Positions 1 through 8,726 of a DNA stretch of 64,000 nucleotides are shown here, piece after piece. This DNA comes from CAIVAT01 sp037128705. GTDB taxonomy: Bacteria; Bacteroidota; Bacteroidia; Bacteroidales; FEN-979. Within the stretch, counting starts at the first letter, position 1. Each line of letters starts with the position of its first letter. The position numbers were made by a program, and so were the translations under genes. The stretch lies in NCBI GenBank assembly GCA_037128705.1, contig JBAXVX010000015.1:1-64000 (forward strand), given 5' to 3'. Under the pieces are notes generated by a model, which was not told where the DNA came from, did no database searches, and saw only the letters and a program-made list of their open reading frames with translations.

Positions 1-83
1 ACTAATGATTAACGGTAATCTATAGTAATTGATCTGTCGTTGCTTTTATTTTAATTAATTATTAATTTCGTCCTTTTGAATAA

Positions 84-114
84 ATCGTATATCGTATATC
101 GTAAATCGTAAATC
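84..114. repeat. Heptanucleotide tandem repeat ATCGTAW
   Basis: About 4.4 head-to-tail copies of a 7-base unit: two ATCGTAT, two ATCGTAA, then ATC. It lies in the AT-rich leader just upstream of the first gene. The same unit reappears at 30741-30761. No coding function is visible. The rest of 1-123 shows nothing else I can name. Confidence 0.8.
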
Positions 115-123
115 CTTTATCCT

Positions 124-519
124 ATGGAAATCCTTGATTCTTATTCGTTCTGGCCGTTTTTAGTGGCCCTGATCGTGCCCATCATCATCTTCAGCATCAT
201 GGTTGGCGTGATCGAAATCGTGGGTGCATGGTACATGTTTCAAAAGGCCGGTGAGCCCGGCTGGGCTGCCATTATCCCGATCTACAACTACCTGATCGGA
301 ATAAAAATAGCAGGAAAACCATGGTGGTATCTCCTGCTGATGCTTGTTCCCGTTGTTAACCTGGTGGTATACATCATCATCCTGGATGGATTATCAAAAA
401 GTTTTGGGAAGAGTACCGGTTTTACTGTGGGTTTGTTTTTCTTCCGGTTCATCTTTATCCCCATCCTCGGATTTGGCGATGCCGTGTATTCAGGGGATAA
501 ATCAAAATTCGACGCCTGA
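124..519 (+). CDS. Small integral membrane protein, DUF5684-like
   Basis: A 131-residue protein with about four hydrophobic segments (residues 10-37, 45-60, 66-90, 98-118). The stretch AGEPGWAAIIPIYNYL followed by GKPWWYLLLMLVP resembles the DUF5684 family of small bacterial membrane proteins of unknown function, sometimes found next to signal-peptidase-like genes. It begins at an ATG and ends 2 bases before the next gene, so the three small membrane proteins at 124-1391 are probably one transcript. No catalytic residue can be pointed to, and the function is unknown. Confidence 0.7.
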   Translation: MEILDSYSFWPFLVALIVPIIIFSIMVGVIEIVGAWYMFQKAGEPGWAAIIPIYNYLIGIKIAGKPWWYLLLMLVPVVNLVVYIIILDGLSKSFGKSTGFTVGLFFFRFIFIPILGFGDAVYSGDKSKFDA

Positions 520-521
520 CC

Positions 522-962
522 ATGGAAGAAAATCCCCTGCCCCTGCTCCCCGAAACCAACAAGAAGCGTCCAAACCTGCTCACAGTACTATGTATCCTGA
601 CCTTTATCGGCAGCGGGATGAATATGTTCTCAAGCCTGGTCATCGCCGGATTTTACGATATCTTTGTTCAGATTGCCGAGGAATTTGCCAAAAAATTTAC
701 AATCCCGGGAATCGAACAGCTCATGGAGGCCAAACCGGCTTTTTTCCTGGTTTCCGGAATTTGTTATGCCGGGTCGGTTGTAGGTGCCATCCTGATGATG
801 CGGCTGAAAAAAGCAGGATTTCATGTATATGCCATTTTTCAGATCCTGCTGGTGCTGGCACCCATGTACTTTATGCATTATCCGAGTCCGGGAATCCCCG
901 ATGTTCTCTTTTCCGGTCTTTTTATCCTGCTATACAGCATGAACCTGAAACATATGTCCTGA
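522..962 (+). CDS. Hypothetical four-helix membrane protein
   Basis: A 146-residue protein with a polar N-terminal 18 residues followed by about four transmembrane segments (near 20-42, 72-92, 104-118, 126-140). I do not recognise a family. It starts 2 bases after the preceding stop and ends 3 bases before the next gene. It shares overall topology with that downstream gene (short charged N-terminus, four helices, a methionine- and lysine-containing loop after helix 2), so the two may be distant duplicates. Reading frames inside it on the other strand lack any comparable organisation. Confidence 0.6.
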   Translation: MEENPLPLLPETNKKRPNLLTVLCILTFIGSGMNMFSSLVIAGFYDIFVQIAEEFAKKFTIPGIEQLMEAKPAFFLVSGICYAGSVVGAILMMRLKKAGFHVYAIFQILLVLAPMYFMHYPSPGIPDVLFSGLFILLYSMNLKHMS

Positions 963-965
963 CAC

Positions 966-1391
966 ATGAAAGATGAAATCCGGCCAATTAAAACACCAAA
1001 AATCAACCCGGTAAATTCCAGGCCGTTTTTCCTGACCCTGATCAGCCTTTTCTCCTGGGTTTTCTTCGGCCTGCTCTCCATCCTTTTCCTGACAGGAATA
1101 TTCTGGTCCGCATGGGTCACCAGGGTGACCAATCATTATATCCCCTCCGAAACCTGGTCGGTTACCCAGGTCCGGCTCATCTTCGCTGCCGGGTTCCTGC
1201 TTCACCTGCTGGCATTCACCGGCAGTATGCTGATCTGGAAAATGAAAAAAACGGGATATTACCTTCTGGCCATCTCCTGCCTTGTCATTGCTGCCGCCCA
1301 ATCCCTTCAAACACAGATTGCAGTTTCTGCCACAGCCCTCTATATTTTATTCATCCTTGCATTCGGAATTTTTTATAGGAAATTGAACTAA
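966..1391 (+). CDS. Hypothetical four-helix membrane protein
   Basis: A 141-residue protein with a basic N-terminus (residues 1-20) and four predicted transmembrane helices (near 21-47, 70-92, 97-112, 118-136). The loop after the second long helix has WKMKKTGYYLL, comparable to the MRLKKAGFHVYAIF stretch of the upstream gene. This suggests that 522-962 and this gene are paralogous small membrane proteins. There is no known family or catalytic motif. It is the last gene of the trio, followed by about 280 AT-rich bases before susC. Confidence 0.6.
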   Translation: MKDEIRPIKTPKINPVNSRPFFLTLISLFSWVFFGLLSILFLTGIFWSAWVTRVTNHYIPSETWSVTQVRLIFAAGFLLHLLAFTGSMLIWKMKKTGYYLLAISCLVIAAAQSLQTQIAVSATALYILFILAFGIFYRKLN

Positions 1392-1675
1392 TCCGCAATG
1401 TATTAGCATATTGGGATCTTACCCTTATGGCTGATCTGCATGTTATGGCAAATAATTATTTTAGACTTGTTAACAATTGTTAATTAAATATTAAATTTTT
1501 GTTAATTTTTTTTGGATTAGACTAAAGTATTGTTTAAAATTGCAAATCAATCGTTGCATTTGGAAAGTTCTAACCCAATATATAGCCCATGGAGGGCAGT
1601 GTTCAAACTGCCTGTTATAAGTTCTTTTATTACATCACTGACTATTAACCCATTTACTAACAAAAATCAAACTGT
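1392..1675 (+). promoter_or_regulatory. susC leader region with putative promoter and short hairpin
   Basis: This 284-base AT-rich stretch contains no gene. TGCATTTG at 1555-1562 matches the Bacteroidota -7 element TAnnTTTG with one mismatch, and a TTG lies about 22 bases upstream. A 6-bp hairpin GGCAGT/ACTGCC (1595-1612, loop GTTCAA) falls in the resulting 5' untranslated region, about 65 bases before the susC ATG. SusCD loci are often controlled by sigma/anti-sigma pairs, hybrid two-component systems or antisense RNA, but no such regulator gene adjoins this pair. Confidence 0.35.
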
Positions 1676-4600
1676 ATGAGAAAATTTACTATTTTCCTTG
1701 CCCTTATGCTTTTCATAGGGTTGCAAGTTGCCCATGCCCAACGTACAATTTCGGGCAAGGTCACGAGTTCTGATGATGGCACCGGCATTCCGGGTGCTAC
1801 TGTCCTCGTTAAAGGCACTGCTGTCGGAACAATTACCGACATCGACGGAAAATTCTCCCTCACCGTGCCAAAGGATAAAGAAGTCATTCTGGTTTCCTAT
1901 GTTGGGATGGTTACCCAGGAATTAAAGCTTGGCACTGACAATGTGGTCAATGTTGTTCTTCAACCCAGCGTTCAGGAACTCGAAGGAGTTGTTGTAACGG
2001 CTCTTGGTATTCCGCGTGAGAAGAAATCACTTGGTTATGCGACCCAGGAAGTAAAAGGGGATCAGATTAACATGTCAAAAACTGACAATTTTGTCAATTC
2101 CCTTTCTGGTAGAGTTGCCGGGGTGCAGGTTAAGTCAACCACCAACATCGGCGGATCAACCAACGTCCTTTTAAGAGGGAACAAATCCTTGACAGGCGAC
2201 AATCAGGCACTTTTTGTTATCGATGGGGTTCCTGTAAACAATGACGTTACGAACACCCGTTCGCAAGCACAGGCCGGAACAGGTTACGACTATGGTAATG
2301 CTGCCTCCGACATCAACCCTGAGGATATCGAATCAATCAACGTTCTGAAAGGATCGGCCGCAACTGCATTGTACGGATCACGTGCTGCAAACGGCGTTAT
2401 CATGATCACAACGAAAAAAGGGACCAAAGCTGCCGGCAGTGAGCAAAGAAGAGGAGCAGGTGTTACCTTCAGCACAGCCGCAACTGTAGGTTTTGTTGAT
2501 AAAAGCACCATGGTTCACTACCAAAAAGATTACGGTGGAGGTTACGGAGCATATTATGATGGTCCCGGCGGATACTGGTATATGAGATATATCAATGATG
2601 ACGGAACGATCACAGTGGATCCGAAATCAGAATCAAGCAAGTTAACCCAATGGGTTGTTACTTCAGAAGATGCTTCATACGGAGCCAAATTCGACCCGAG
2701 TTTAAATGTTTATCAATGGGATGCCGTTGACCCGCAGTCACCAAATTTCCTGAAAGCCACACCCTGGAAGGCTGCCGACAATGGTCCAATTACTTTCTTT
2801 GACAAACCGGTTACCTGGTCAAATACCCTTTCCATCGAAAACACTTTCCGTGGAGGTAATTACAGGATGTCCTATACCAATTTTACCCAGAATGGTTTAA
2901 TGCCGAACAGCAAGCTGGTAAAAAACAACGTGACTTTAAATGCCACCTGGAATGTGAATGATCGTTTGACAGTATCAGGATACGGCAACTATTCCATCAA
3001 CAAGGGAACAGGCCGTAATTCAACAGGATACAATGACAACATCATGGGTTCATTCCGCCAATGGTATCAGGTCAACGTTGATATCAAAGAACAAAAAGAC
3101 ATGTTTAATCTTACCCAGCGGAACCTGACCTGGAACTATGCCGACCCTTCGGATGCCAACCCGATTTATTGGGATAACCCTTACTGGACAAGGTTTAAGA
3201 ACTATGAAAACGACTCAAGAAACCGTTTTATCGGCAATGCAGCTGTCAATTATAAAGTTGCCGACTGGTTAAACCTGTTTGGTCGTTTTTCAGTTGATAC
3301 TTACTCGGAACTCCAGGAAGAAAGAAGAGCTGTTGGTAGTGTTCCCGGTACTTTTGGTATCGGAACCGGAGCTGACGGCAGCGCCGGCAGAAGTGACCAG
3401 GGATCTGGTTACCTGCGGCGTGACATCAACTTCAGCGAGTTCAACTATGATTTGATGGCCAATTTCAACAAGGATCTGTCCAAATCATTTAACCTGAAAG
3501 CTGTGTTGGGTATGAACATCAGGAAAACCAACTACAGCCGTCTGATCTCCTCGACAAGCGGTGGTCTGGCTGTTGCTGAACTCTATTCATTACAGAATAG
3601 TGTTGGCCCATTGCCTCTTTCAAAGGAACTTGCTTCCACCGTTCAGGTAAATGGTATTTATGCCAGCGTTTCCCTTGGATATAAAAACTTCCTCTACCTG
3701 GATGCAACCGTCCGGAGAGACCAGTCTTCAACCCTGCCAGAGAATAATAACTCATATTATTATCCATCTGTTGCCGGTAGTTTTATCTTTTCAAACATTG
3801 TTCCTGAGGCCAAGTGGCTCTCATTTGGAAAACTCAGGTTGAACTATGCAATGGTAGGTAACAGCCCTGGTTTTGATCAGCTTGTTGACAACTACCTGGT
3901 TTTATCACCATTCAACACGTTGACCACATCAAATCCTACGACCCAGAAGAATCCCGATCTGAAACCTGAAACTACCAAGAGTATTGAAGGTGGTCTTGAA
4001 ATGTACTTCCTTGGAAGAAGGCTCGGTTTTGACCTGGCTCTCTACAAGACCAATACCATTAACCAGATCCTCCCACTTCCCGTGTCGACAGGTACTGGTT
4101 ATAACGTGAAGATCATCAACGCCGGTGAGATCCAGAACTCAGGGATCGAGCTTGCCCTCCATGCAACTCCGGTGAAAACCAAAAACTTCAAATGGGACCT
4201 TACTTTGAACTGGTCAAAGAACTACAATAAAGTAGTGAGCCTGTTGGAAGGTGTGAATAACCTGCAGTTAGGAAGCTTCCAGGGTGGTGTTACCATCAAT
4301 GCGATGGTTGGACAACCTTACGGTACAATTTACGGAACAGACTTCGTTTATGCAGCTGACGGACAAAAAATTGTAAACCCTGCAAACGGCGCCTATCAGA
4401 GAACTGCAACATCCGACCAGGTGATCGGTAATTGTAATCCCGATTGGCAAGGTGGTTTGTTAAACACCTTTACCTACAAAAACTGGGCACTCGGATTTTT
4501 GATCGACGTACAAATGGGTGGCGACATCTTCTCACTTGATATGTATTATGGTCTGGCAACAGGTCTTTACGAAGAAACCTCTTATCTGAACGATCTTGGA

Positions 4601-5032
4601 AACCCTGTCAGGAATCCGATCGCTTGGGTTGATCCGGCCGACCACACCAAGGGATATGCTTCAACCTCCGGTGGTTTTATTAACCCGGGCGTAAATCCTG
4701 ATGGAAAGAACAATACCACGAGATTAGCTGCTTCAAACTACGGCGCCTTCGGTTACTCCAGACTTCCGAACGTAGCTTTTGTTTATGATGCCAGCTATGT
4801 TAAACTGCGTCAGGTTTCTTTATCCTATTCCTTACCATCCGAAATCTTGAAAAAGACCTTCATAACAGGAGTAAGCCTTACCGCGGTAGCCTCCAACGTT
4901 TGGATTATCTTCAAGAACCTGCCACATGCTGATCCTGAATCAGGACTCGGTGCAGGAAACCTCCAGGGATATTCGACAGGATCCTTACCTTCAACACGTG
5001 ATTTTAGTTTGAATTTAAAACTCACCTTCTAA
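1676..5032 (+). CDS. SusC/RagA-family TonB-linked outer membrane transporter
   Basis: A 1118-residue TonB-dependent channel of the SusC type, which imports oligosaccharides, peptides or other ligands captured by its SusD partner. A signal peptide (residues 1-21, cleavage after VAHA) is followed by a carboxypeptidase-regulatory-like domain (about 23-100, with ISGKVTSSDDGTGIPGATV), a TonB-box-like stretch around LEGVVVTALG and a plug domain (about 115-230, with VLLRGNKSL and FVIDGVPVNN). The rest is a 22-stranded beta-barrel ending in the aromatic terminus LKLTF. It is followed after 10 bases by susD. The ligand cannot be told from sequence; no glycoside hydrolase, peptidase or regulator is linked to this pair here. 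Confidence 0.95.
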   Translation: MRKFTIFLALMLFIGLQVAHAQRTISGKVTSSDDGTGIPGATVLVKGTAVGTITDIDGKFSLTVPKDKEVILVSYVGMVTQELKLGTDNVVNVVLQPSVQELEGVVVTALGIPREKKSLGYATQEVKGDQINMSKTDNFVNSLSGRVAGVQVKSTTNIGGSTNVLLRGNKSLTGDNQALFVIDGVPVNNDVTNTRSQAQAGTGYDYGNAASDINPEDIESINVLKGSAATALYGSRAANGVIMITTKKGTKAAGSEQRRGAGVTFSTAATVGFVDKSTMVHYQKDYGGGYGAYYDGPGGYWYMRYINDDGTITVDPKSESSKLTQWVVTSEDASYGAKFDPSLNVYQWDAVDPQSPNFLKATPWKAADNGPITFFDKPVTWSNTLSIENTFRGGNYRMSYTNFTQNGLMPNSKLVKNNVTLNATWNVNDRLTVSGYGNYSINKGTGRNSTGYNDNIMGSFRQWYQVNVDIKEQKDMFNLTQRNLTWNYADPSDANPIYWDNPYWTRFKNYENDSRNRFIGNAAVNYKVADWLNLFGRFSVDTYSELQEERRAVGSVPGTFGIGTGADGSAGRSDQGSGYLRRDINFSEFNYDLMANFNKDLSKSFNLKAVLGMNIRKTNYSRLISSTSGGLAVAELYSLQNSVGPLPLSKELASTVQVNGIYASVSLGYKNFLYLDATVRRDQSSTLPENNNSYYYPSVAGSFIFSNIVPEAKWLSFGKLRLNYAMVGNSPGFDQLVDNYLVLSPFNTLTTSNPTTQKNPDLKPETTKSIEGGLEMYFLGRRLGFDLALYKTNTINQILPLPVSTGTGYNVKIINAGEIQNSGIELALHATPVKTKNFKWDLTLNWSKNYNKVVSLLEGVNNLQLGSFQGGVTINAMVGQPYGTIYGTDFVYAADGQKIVNPANGAYQRTATSDQVIGNCNPDWQGGLLNTFTYKNWALGFLIDVQMGGDIFSLDMYYGLATGLYEETSYLNDLGNPVRNPIAWVDPADHTKGYASTSGGFINPGVNPDGKNNTTRLAASNYGAFGYSRLPNVAFVYDASYVKLRQVSLSYSLPSEILKKTFITGVSLTAVASNVWIIFKNLPHADPESGLGAGNLQGYSTGSLPSTRDFSLNLKLTF

Positions 5033-5042
5033 AACAATCATT

Positions 5043-6470
5043 ATGAAAAATATATTTGCAATATTCCTGGTCTTCCTGCTGTTTTCATCTTGCACGAAAC
5101 TTCAGGACTTGAATGTCAACACCAAAGATCCAACAAAGGTTCCGGGCGAATCATTGTTTACAGGAGCTCAACTGAGGCTCACCAACCAGATGGTCACCCC
5201 CAATGTTAACCTTAACATATGGCGGATGTTTGTTCAGCAATGGACAGAAACCACCTATATCGATGAGGCCAATTATGACATCACCACCCGGCCGATTCCC
5301 GGAAATCACTGGAACATCCTTTACCGTGACGTTCTGATGAACCTCAAAGAATCATCCGAGGTTCTGGCTGCCGATGGCACCCTGCCAGGAGACGATCCTG
5401 CTGTATTAACCAATAAACTGGCCATTGTTGAGATCATGACCGTTTATACTTACAGCGTACTGGTTGAATCTTTCGGAAACGTTCCCTATACCGATGCCTT
5501 GAATCAGGCCATTTTGTTGCCTAAATACGATGATGGTTTGACCATTTACAAAGACCTGATCAGCCGTCTGAGCAAAGCCATTGGCACGATGAATCAGTCA
5601 CAGGGTAGTTTTGGTGGCAATGATAACATGTATGGCGGGGATGTAACCCGGTGGTACAAATTTGCCAACTCCCTTTTATTACGTATGGGACTGGTCCTTT
5701 CGGATGTTGACAATGCCACTGCAAAAGCAACCGCCGAAGCAGCCGCACCAAACGTGATCACCTCCAATGATGATGATGCTTTGATGGGCTACATGTCTTC
5801 TCAGCCAAACAACAACCCTGTTAATGAAAACCTGGTTAACAGCGGAAGAAATGACTTTGTGGCTGCCAATACGCTGGTAGATGAAATGAACGCTTTGAAT
5901 GATCCCAGAAGAGTGCTCTATTTCACCCCTGTTGTTGATGTTTATATTGGGGGCATTTATGGTGCATCAAACGATTTCACCAAATTTTCCCATGTCAACC
6001 CGACACTCACCGAAGCTACTTTCCCCGGAAATCTTTTTGACCTGGCCGAAGTTGAATTTTTACTGGCCGAAGGTGCAGCCCGTGGATTCAGTGTTGGCGG
6101 AACCGCTGCAGAACATTATGAAAAAGGCATCCGTGCCTCCATCGATTTTTGGGGTGGCACATCAGCGGAAGCAGATGCTTACCTTGCCCAGCCTGACGTT
6201 GCTTATGCAACTGCAACCGGCACCTGGCAGGAGAAAATCGGTACCCAGAAATGGATTGCCCTGTATAACCGCGGATTTGAAAGCTGGACTGCTTACAGAA
6301 TGTTGGATTTCCCAATACTTCTTCCTCCTGAAACCGCCGAAAGTGTTCTTCCGTTGCGCTTAACCTATCCTACCTCCGAACAAACGCTGAATGGAGCCAA
6401 TCGTGCTTCTGCAGCTGCTGCCATTGGCGGAGATAATGTTGGCACAAAACTCTTCTTTGATAAAAATTAA
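5043..6470 (+). CDS. SusD/RagB-family nutrient-binding outer membrane lipoprotein
   Basis: A 475-residue surface lipoprotein. The signal peptide ends in a lipobox with the acylated cysteine at residue 17 (LLFSSC). The next stretch, KLQDLNVNTKDPTKVP, is characteristic of the SusD-like_2 subgroup. The body is rich in helix, as in the TPR-based SusD fold, with conserved phrases LAEVEFLLAEGAARG and RGFESWTAYR near the C-terminus. It caps the SusC channel and binds the substrate. It is co-transcribed with susC (10-base gap) and followed by a strong terminator at 6488-6521. Confidence 0.93.
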   Translation: MKNIFAIFLVFLLFSSCTKLQDLNVNTKDPTKVPGESLFTGAQLRLTNQMVTPNVNLNIWRMFVQQWTETTYIDEANYDITTRPIPGNHWNILYRDVLMNLKESSEVLAADGTLPGDDPAVLTNKLAIVEIMTVYTYSVLVESFGNVPYTDALNQAILLPKYDDGLTIYKDLISRLSKAIGTMNQSQGSFGGNDNMYGGDVTRWYKFANSLLLRMGLVLSDVDNATAKATAEAAAPNVITSNDDDALMGYMSSQPNNNPVNENLVNSGRNDFVAANTLVDEMNALNDPRRVLYFTPVVDVYIGGIYGASNDFTKFSHVNPTLTEATFPGNLFDLAEVEFLLAEGAARGFSVGGTAAEHYEKGIRASIDFWGGTSAEADAYLAQPDVAYATATGTWQEKIGTQKWIALYNRGFESWTAYRMLDFPILLPPETAESVLPLRLTYPTSEQTLNGANRASAAAAIGGDNVGTKLFFDKN

Positions 6471-6487
6471 TTTTATCTCATAAAAAA

Positions 6488-6521
6488 AGAGGGCTCCCAT
6501 CCGGAAGCCCTCTTTTTTTTT
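6488..6521. terminator. Bidirectional intrinsic terminator between susD and the sphingolipid operon
   Basis: A perfect 8-bp stem AGAGGGCT/AGCCCTCT (6488-6495 with 6506-6513) with a 10-base loop is followed on the plus strand by eight T and preceded by a run of A. The A run serves as the U tract for transcripts from the minus strand. It sits between two convergent genes and should terminate both. Confidence 0.9.
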
Positions 6522-6530
6522 ATGATCGGA

Positions 6531-7655
6531 TCAAAAGTTCTTTTTCCAGCATCTCCGCCTGATGTTTATCCTGCTGTTATAATTTTTCCAGATGGAGATC
6601 GCTTTAAAGTTCTCCTCAAGCTGCGGATGCGTACGTGCAAGTTTTATTCCTGCCTTAAGGTAAGCCTTGTTCAGTTCATGGTATATAAGCGCCAAAACAC
6701 CCTTTCCCTGGTAATCGGGATGAACTCCGATCAGGTACATGTCAACAACATCATTCTTACGCAAGGCACGCAAGAGGTGGATGAATCCAAACGGGAACAA
6801 CGAACCTTTCGCCTTCTGCAACGCTAAGGACAAACTGGGAATGGTCACACCAAATCCGACCACCTCATCGCTGGAATCCAGGATCATGGAGACAAATTCA
6901 GGCCTGATAAATCCGAAATACTGCCTGGTATAGAGATCCATCTGTTCCTGCGTGAGTGCCGTAAAACCATACAGCTCGTAGAACGCCTTGTTGTACATCG
7001 TGAACATCTTCGGGGCATAGGGCAATACATCCTTCGCCTTCCGCGGCTTGAGCAGGTGAAGATCATACTTCTGCAATACGATCCGCGTCATGCGTTCAAC
7101 CTTATCTGGTATTTCAGCAGGGACGGCAACCTCAAACTGGATCCAGTCGGCAGCTTTGCTGAACCCCAGGTTCTGCATGTGGTCATTGTAGTAAGGAAAG
7201 TTATAGATAACTGAAAGACCGGAAATTTCCTCAAATCCCTCGACCAACATGCCCTCAAAATCCATATCCGTGAAGCCCAGGGGCCCGTGGATTCCCGCCA
7301 TGCCTTTGCTCCTGCCCCATTCGGCAACCGTGTCAATCAAAATACGCGACACCTCCGGATCATCCACGAAGTCGATCCAGCCAAACCTGACAAGCCGCGT
7401 ATGCCATCGTTCGTGCTCTTTATTGTTGATGATCCCGGCAATGCGTCCAACCGCCTGGTTATCACGGAAGGCCATCCAGTATTCAGCTTCACAGTAACTA
7501 AAGGCAGGATTCTTATCCTTGCGCAGGGTATTTATCTCGTCAAATGTAAGCGGGGGACACCAGTATTTGTTGTGCTTATAGAGGCTGAAGGGAAATTCAA
7601 CAAATTTTTTCAACGCTCGTCGCGAGGTGACCTTTCTGACTTCCAGGGCGCTCAT
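6531..7655 (-). CDS. GNAT-fold acyltransferase-like protein, candidate ceramide synthase (copy 2)
   Basis: A 374-residue protein of the large GNAT-like family found beside serine palmitoyltransferase in Bacteroidota. It is closely similar along its whole length to the protein at 8727-9860: both carry EWGRSKGM, GIHGPLGF and GWIDF stretches, an LYGFTALTQ stretch and a C-terminal acyl-CoA-fold segment around GVHPDYQGKGVLAL. The known bacterial ceramide synthase of Caulobacter is a GNAT-superfamily N-acyltransferase, so N-acylation of sphinganine or a related amine is a reasonable role, but this is inference. The ATG at 7655 is chosen because it lies one base past the stop of the upstream SDR gene; an upstream in-frame extension would run into that gene. 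It is the last gene of a four-gene minus-strand run. Confidence 0.75.
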   Translation of the reverse strand: MSALEVRKVTSRRALKKFVEFPFSLYKHNKYWCPPLTFDEINTLRKDKNPAFSYCEAEYWMAFRDNQAVGRIAGIINNKEHERWHTRLVRFGWIDFVDDPEVSRILIDTVAEWGRSKGMAGIHGPLGFTDMDFEGMLVEGFEEISGLSVIYNFPYYNDHMQNLGFSKAADWIQFEVAVPAEIPDKVERMTRIVLQKYDLHLLKPRKAKDVLPYAPKMFTMYNKAFYELYGFTALTQEQMDLYTRQYFGFIRPEFVSMILDSSDEVVGFGVTIPSLSLALQKAKGSLFPFGFIHLLRALRKNDVVDMYLIGVHPDYQGKGVLALIYHELNKAYLKAGIKLARTHPQLEENFKAISIWKNYNSRINIRRRCWKKNF

Positions 7656-7656
7656 C

Positions 7657-8661
7657 TCAGATCCATCCCTCCTTTTTATACCAGGCGAGCGTTTCTGCAA
7701 CACCCTTTTCAAGATCATATTCAGCTTTAAATGAAAGGTCTTTTTCGAGTGGTTCAACCTCGCACCGCCAGTTGGTACTGCTCAGTACATTGTACTTGTC
7801 GGTATTGAGGGTAGGGATACTCCCCCACAGGCCGGCTACATTTTCTCCGATCGTTGCAATCGCTTTGACTATAAACAGGGGGACGGTAAAACGGATCGTT
7901 TTTTTCCCCAGCGCCTTCTTGGTAATTTCGGCAAATAACTCAGAGGGGTACTCCTTTCCATCGGACACGAACCAGGCCTTATGCACAAAAGATGAAGCCA
8001 GAGCCAGGTAGATCACGCGAACCAGGTCACGCACATAGATGAAGGTAAGGATCTGTTTCCTGAATCCGATATAGGGCTCCATTCCCCTGTTGATGGTCTG
8101 GAAAAATACGTAATAATCCTTTTCTTTCGGACCGTAAACTCCGGTCGGACGGACAATGAGCCAGGGGAAATCCTTCAGGGAGGTGATATAGTTTTCAGCA
8201 TCGAGTTTGCTTTTTCCATACAGCTCAATGGGCATGGGTTTGTCGCTGAGACGCACGGGTTCGCCTGTATCGGGATTGCCCGGCCCAAAGGCGGCAAGGC
8301 TGCTGACAAAGACAAATTTTTCAGGAACCATCCCGGTCTCTTTCAGGGCCTCAATAAAATGGATGGTATTCCGGCAATTTACATTGTAAAAATCCTCCTT
8401 CTTCTTGGCTTTGGTCAGACCGGCATTGTGAACGATGTATTCAAACCGTACATTGTTCCTTTTGCACTCATTCAAAGAATCAACTAACCTCCCCCGGTTT
8501 TCAAAATCGAATTCGATAAACCGGATATGGGGATCACTGAGATATTCGCGGGAACTTGATTTCCGGATACCGGCGTATACCTGATACCCCTGTTTCAGTC
8601 CCTCCTCGACTAAAAAACTGCCGATGAATCCACTGGCCCCCGTAATCAGAACATTTTTCAT
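7657..8661 (-). CDS. NAD(P)-dependent extended SDR, candidate 3-ketosphinganine/ceramide reductase
   Basis: A 334-residue extended short-chain dehydrogenase/epimerase. The nucleotide-binding glycine motif TGASGFIG is at residues 7-14. The catalytic Ser is near 120 (FVSSLAAFG) and the YGKSK motif supplies Tyr148 and Lys152. Proteins of this family (CerR of Caulobacter; the 3-ketosphinganine reductase of Bacteroides thetaiotaomicron) reduce the 3-keto group in bacterial sphingolipid synthesis. Its place between two GNAT-like genes and downstream of serine palmitoyltransferase supports that role here. Alternative: a sugar-nucleotide epimerase, but no sugar genes adjoin. The gap to the upstream gene is 65 bases and to the downstream one 1 base. 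Confidence 0.78.
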   Translation of the reverse strand: MKNVLITGASGFIGSFLVEEGLKQGYQVYAGIRKSSSREYLSDPHIRFIEFDFENRGRLVDSLNECKRNNVRFEYIVHNAGLTKAKKKEDFYNVNCRNTIHFIEALKETGMVPEKFVFVSSLAAFGPGNPDTGEPVRLSDKPMPIELYGKSKLDAENYITSLKDFPWLIVRPTGVYGPKEKDYYVFFQTINRGMEPYIGFRKQILTFIYVRDLVRVIYLALASSFVHKAWFVSDGKEYPSELFAEITKKALGKKTIRFTVPLFIVKAIATIGENVAGLWGSIPTLNTDKYNVLSSTNWRCEVEPLEKDLSFKAEYDLEKGVAETLAWYKKEGWI

Positions 8662-8726
8662 TGAACCCTCAGTCTAAAATCTATATCTGTTCCTGTCACT
8701 CTTTTTGCCACGTGTCACGCATCACG

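Noticed and set aside
344..976. Long plus-strand frame across the first three small genes
   Set aside because: It overlaps three tightly packed genes that have clear membrane-protein character; its own translation is Ser/Pro/Arg-rich with no domain.
5899..6363. Second frame inside susD
   Set aside because: It lies wholly within susD, lacks any domain, and has no start signal of its own.
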